DNA of 5,849 nucleotides from SZUA-430 sp044375275 (lineage in GTDB: Bacteria > Pseudomonadota > Alphaproteobacteria > Micropepsales > Micropepsaceae). The DNA is taken from positions 1 to 5,849 of the forward strand of contig JBILMZ010000217.1 of assembly GCA_044375275.1 (NCBI GenBank). The letters run 5' to 3'. Shown one piece after another: positions 5,439 through 5,849 of this stretch; position 1 is the first letter of the stretch; the number at the start of each line of letters is the position of its first letter. The notes beneath the pieces are model-generated. The model searched no databases and was not told the DNA's origin. It saw only the letters and a list, made by a program, of their open reading frames with translations. The position numbers and the translations under genes are program-made.

Positions 5439-5849
5439 CGCTGCTCGATGAGCGCCCGCACCGTGTCGATCTCCTTCGTCCGCGCGGCATCGTCCGCAGG
5501 TGGCGGCAGGAAGACATCCGGCAGCACACCCACCGCATCCACCGGCAGGTGTGGCAGCCGTTTGGACCGCGACGTCGCATAGAGGATCAGGCGCTTGCCC
5601 GAAGGCAGCTTGTGCGGCCGCAGGTTCGAATAGTCGAGCGCGCCCGCCGTGCGCCGGCCGAACAGCTTTACGTTCCAGGCCTGCTTCATCGCCAGCAGGA
5701 ACTGCTCGCACGAACTGCCGCACTCCCGGTCGGTCAGCACGGCGACGCGCACCGGCCGCTTGCGGCGGGGTTCATCGGGATCGACCCTGGTCACGGTGTC
5801 CCCGAGGCTCGGATGCGGCGCGTAGGTACCCGGCGGTACCGCTCGCATG
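5435..5849 (-). CDS. S41 family peptidase (C-terminal part; gene continues past the right edge)
   Basis: Only the last 137 or so residues are visible, and the frame is open to the window edge, so the true start lies outside. Residues 33-112 (counted from the Met at 5848) match the C-terminal protease core of the S41 tail-specific/C-terminal processing peptidases. VRVAVLTDRECGSSCEQFLLAMK carries the likely nucleophile S45 (S46 is the alternative). KLFGRRTAGALDYSN is the usual GxxTxG segment, and VDAVGVLPDVFLP is the GVxPDV strand near the end. No PDZ domain or signal peptide can be assessed. The GxxTxGA pattern, without the GKGT lysine seen in E. coli Tsp, suggests the IRBP/tricorn-like branch of S41. 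It is convergent with the monooxygenase gene, and their stops share CTAG, leaving no room for a terminator. Confidence 0.82.
   Translation of the reverse strand, partial: MRAVPPGTYAPHPSLGDTVTRVDPDEPRRKRPVRVAVLTDRECGSSCEQFLLAMKQAWNVKLFGRRTAGALDYSNLRPHKLPSGKRLILYATSRSKRLPHLPVDAVGVLPDVFLPPPADDAARTKEIDTVRALIEQR

Noticed and set aside
4734..5723. 329-codon open frame on the minus strand
   Set aside because: It is antisense to the SsuD-like gene and overlaps the S41 frame. Both real genes have clear motifs and this one has none.

Overview
The window is GC-rich chromosomal DNA, and its codon use and gene families look proteobacterial. A direct repeat GTTC-N7-GTTC, the form of LexA operator known from Alphaproteobacteria, lies in one promoter. 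Together with the OppB/OppC and terminase-like sequences it suggests an alphaproteobacterium, possibly a sphingomonad or a relative. The family-level placement is inference. I see no tRNA, rRNA, CRISPR array, insertion sequence or integrase.

Layout. (1) 1-1490, minus strand: the start of an oligopeptide ABC importer operon, oppB followed by oppC. oppC runs off the left edge. Both permeases closely follow E. coli OppB/OppC from memory, but each has an extra cysteine-bearing segment in its first periplasmic loop. (2) 1491-1912: a 422-bp divergent intergenic region with no credible gene. It holds two short palindromes on the oppB side, a cluster of strong hairpins resembling a REP element, and a promoter overlapped by a putative SOS box. 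(3) 1913-2311, plus strand: a 132-residue helix-turn-helix protein like phage small terminase subunits, with no phage neighbours. (4) 2308-5438: a compact module of three enzymes. A Gfo/Idh/MocA-type NAD(P) oxidoreductase is on the minus strand. Divergent from it is a two-gene operon with a 4-bp ATGA overlap, encoding a YdhF-type aldo/keto reductase and an SsuD-type FMNH2-dependent monooxygenase. (5) 5435-5849, minus strand: the C-terminal end of an S41-type peptidase, cut by the right edge.

How the genes may work together. A desulfonating flavin monooxygenase that yields an aldehyde, coupled to an aldo/keto reductase, is the core of the sulfoquinovose monooxygenase (sulfo-SMO) pathway (SmoC and SmoB). 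Some sulfoquinovose loci also carry an NAD-dependent sulfoquinovosidase built on the Gfo/Idh/MocA fold (GH188). The three-gene module therefore fits a minimal sulfosugar or sulfonate desulfonation cassette, though no flavin reductase or dedicated transporter is visible. This is a hypothesis from gene families and order. The module is bounded on both sides by convergent genes whose stop codons overlap in the same tetranucleotide, CTAG.
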